64,000 nucleotides of DNA from Pseudomonas fluorescens (lineage in GTDB: Bacteria > Pseudomonadota > Gammaproteobacteria > Pseudomonadales > Pseudomonadaceae), in assembly GCF_004683905.1 (NCBI RefSeq), contig NZ_CP038438.1, positions 4,030,001 through 4,094,000 on the forward strand, written 5' to 3'. The position numbers and the translations under genes were made by a program. Below the pieces are notes generated by a model. It did not search any database, was not told the origin of the DNA, and saw only the letters and a list, made by a program, of their open reading frames with translations. This document shows, in pieces, positions 63,376-64,000 of the stretch. Numbering within the stretch: position 1 is the stretch's first letter; each line of letters starts with the position of its first letter.

Positions 63376-64000
63376 TTAAACGCGTTCGAAGACGGTGGAG
63401 ATGCCTTGGCCAAGACCAATGCACATAGTGGCCACCCCAAAGGTGCCGCCATTCTGCTTCATCACGTTCAGCAAGGTGCCGGAAATACGGGCACCGGAGC
63501 AACCGAACGGGTGACCCAGGGCGATCGCGCCGCCGTGCAGGTTAACCTTCTCGTTCATCTTGTCGAGCACTTTCAGATCTTTCAGCACTGGCAGGGCCTG
63601 TGCAGCGAAAGCTTCGTTGAGCTCGAAGAAGTCGATATCGTTGATGCCGAGGCCCGCACGCTTCAGGGCTTTTTGTGTCGCCGGCACTGGACCATAGCCC
63701 ATGATCGCCGGATCCACACCCGCCACTGCCATCGAACGGATCACGGCCATCGGCTGGATCCCCAGATCCTGTGCACGCTGCGCCGACATCACGATCATGC
63801 ACGAAGCACCATCGGTGATCTGCGACGAAGTACCGGCTGTCACGGTGCCGCCTTTTGGATTGAAGGCAGGTTTGAGGGCCGCCAGACTTTCCAGGGTGGT
63901 TTCCGGACGAATGGTTTCGTCGTAGTCGAACAGCTTCAGGAAGCCGTTTTCGTCGTAGCCCTGCATCTGGATGATTTCGTCTTTGAACTTGCCTTCCACC
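63376..64000 (-). CDS. fadA: 3-ketoacyl-CoA thiolase, 3' part (window edge)
   Basis: The last ~208 residues of the beta-subunit of the fatty-acid oxidation complex, which cleaves 3-ketoacyl-CoA to acetyl-CoA and a shortened acyl-CoA. GGAIALGHPFGCSGARI holds the catalytic His, and MCIGLGQGISTVFERV the second Cys at the C-terminus. NEAFAAQALPVL is the third conserved block. The first catalytic Cys would lie outside the window. Gene order topA-...-fadA(B) matches P. aeruginosa. A PsrA target in other pseudomonads. Confidence 0.95.
   Translation of the reverse strand, partial: VEGKFKDEIIQMQGYDENGFLKLFDYDETIRPETTLESLAALKPAFNPKGGTVTAGTSSQITDGASCMIVMSAQRAQDLGIQPMAVIRSMAVAGVDPAIMGYGPVPATQKALKRAGLGINDIDFFELNEAFAAQALPVLKDLKVLDKMNEKVNLHGGAIALGHPFGCSGARISGTLLNVMKQNGGTFGVATMCIGLGQGISTVFERV

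Overview
The window is about 64 kb of chromosome from a member of the Pseudomonas fluorescens group. Three things point there: high-GC coding sequence, many REP/REPIN palindromes of the types found in fluorescent pseudomonads, and gene order that matches P. aeruginosa PAO1 (recalled from memory) in two blocks. Block 1 is dusA ... tal-rssC-rssB-PilZ-mlaA-HAD-DUF4404-queF-cupredoxin-copR-copS, roughly PA2795-PA2810. Block 2 is lolCDE-PilZ-GDPD-sthA-apbE ... gap-mfd-csiV ... mtiP-nagZ-psrA-lexA-sulA-...-topA-...-fadA, roughly PA2986-PA3013. No rRNA, tRNA, CRISPR array, integrase or complete insertion sequence was seen.

Region 1 (1-1638) holds the 3' part of dusA and, convergent to it, uppP (undecaprenyl-diphosphate phosphatase). 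Region 2 (about 1640-24785) is a large exopolysaccharide/capsule locus lying between dusA and tal. It contains two orphan winged-helix regulators, a priming Und-P sugar-phosphate transferase, an outer-membrane operon resembling the E. coli group 4 capsule genes (gfcA-gfcE-gfcB-gfcC-gfcD type), galE, galU, and a stand-alone copy of the C-terminal phosphomannomutase domain. An eight-gene minus-strand operon follows: Wzb-like phosphatase, Wzc-like tyrosine kinase, one GT4 glycosyltransferase, pyruvyltransferase, Wzx-like flippase, Wzy-like membrane protein, acyltransferase-3, and an SGNH hydrolase. A divergent secreted glycoside hydrolase closes the locus. Together these describe a Wzx/Wzy-type polymer primed on undecaprenyl phosphate, decorated with pyruvate and probably acyl groups, and exported through a Wza-like lipoprotein with GfcB/C/D-like accessory proteins.

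Region 3 (24993-34093) carries transaldolase, the STAS/PP2C signalling pair, a PilZ protein, MlaA, a degenerate phosphonatase-like HAD protein, a DUF4404 protein, QueF, and a copper-response group (cupredoxin, CopR, CopS) with a recognisable cop box. Region 4 (34257-43086) carries lolCDE, interrupted between lolD and lolE by a MITE-like palindromic repeat, then a PilZ protein, a GDPD, SthA, ApbE and a citrate-type MFS transporter.

Region 5 (43268-64000) carries Gap, Mfd, a CsiV-like protein, two convergent SWIM-SNF2 helicase paralogues, methylthioinosine phosphorylase and NagZ. Next are PsrA with two overlapping operators, LexA-SulA with two SOS boxes, several small conserved proteins, TopA, a DUF1653 protein and the 3' part of fadA.

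The items most worth a second look are the exopolysaccharide locus with its recurring promoter motifs, the isolated phosphomannomutase domain with an altered phosphate-binding loop, the HAD protein without its nucleophile, the MITE-like element supplying the lolD stop codon, and the paired SNF2 genes.
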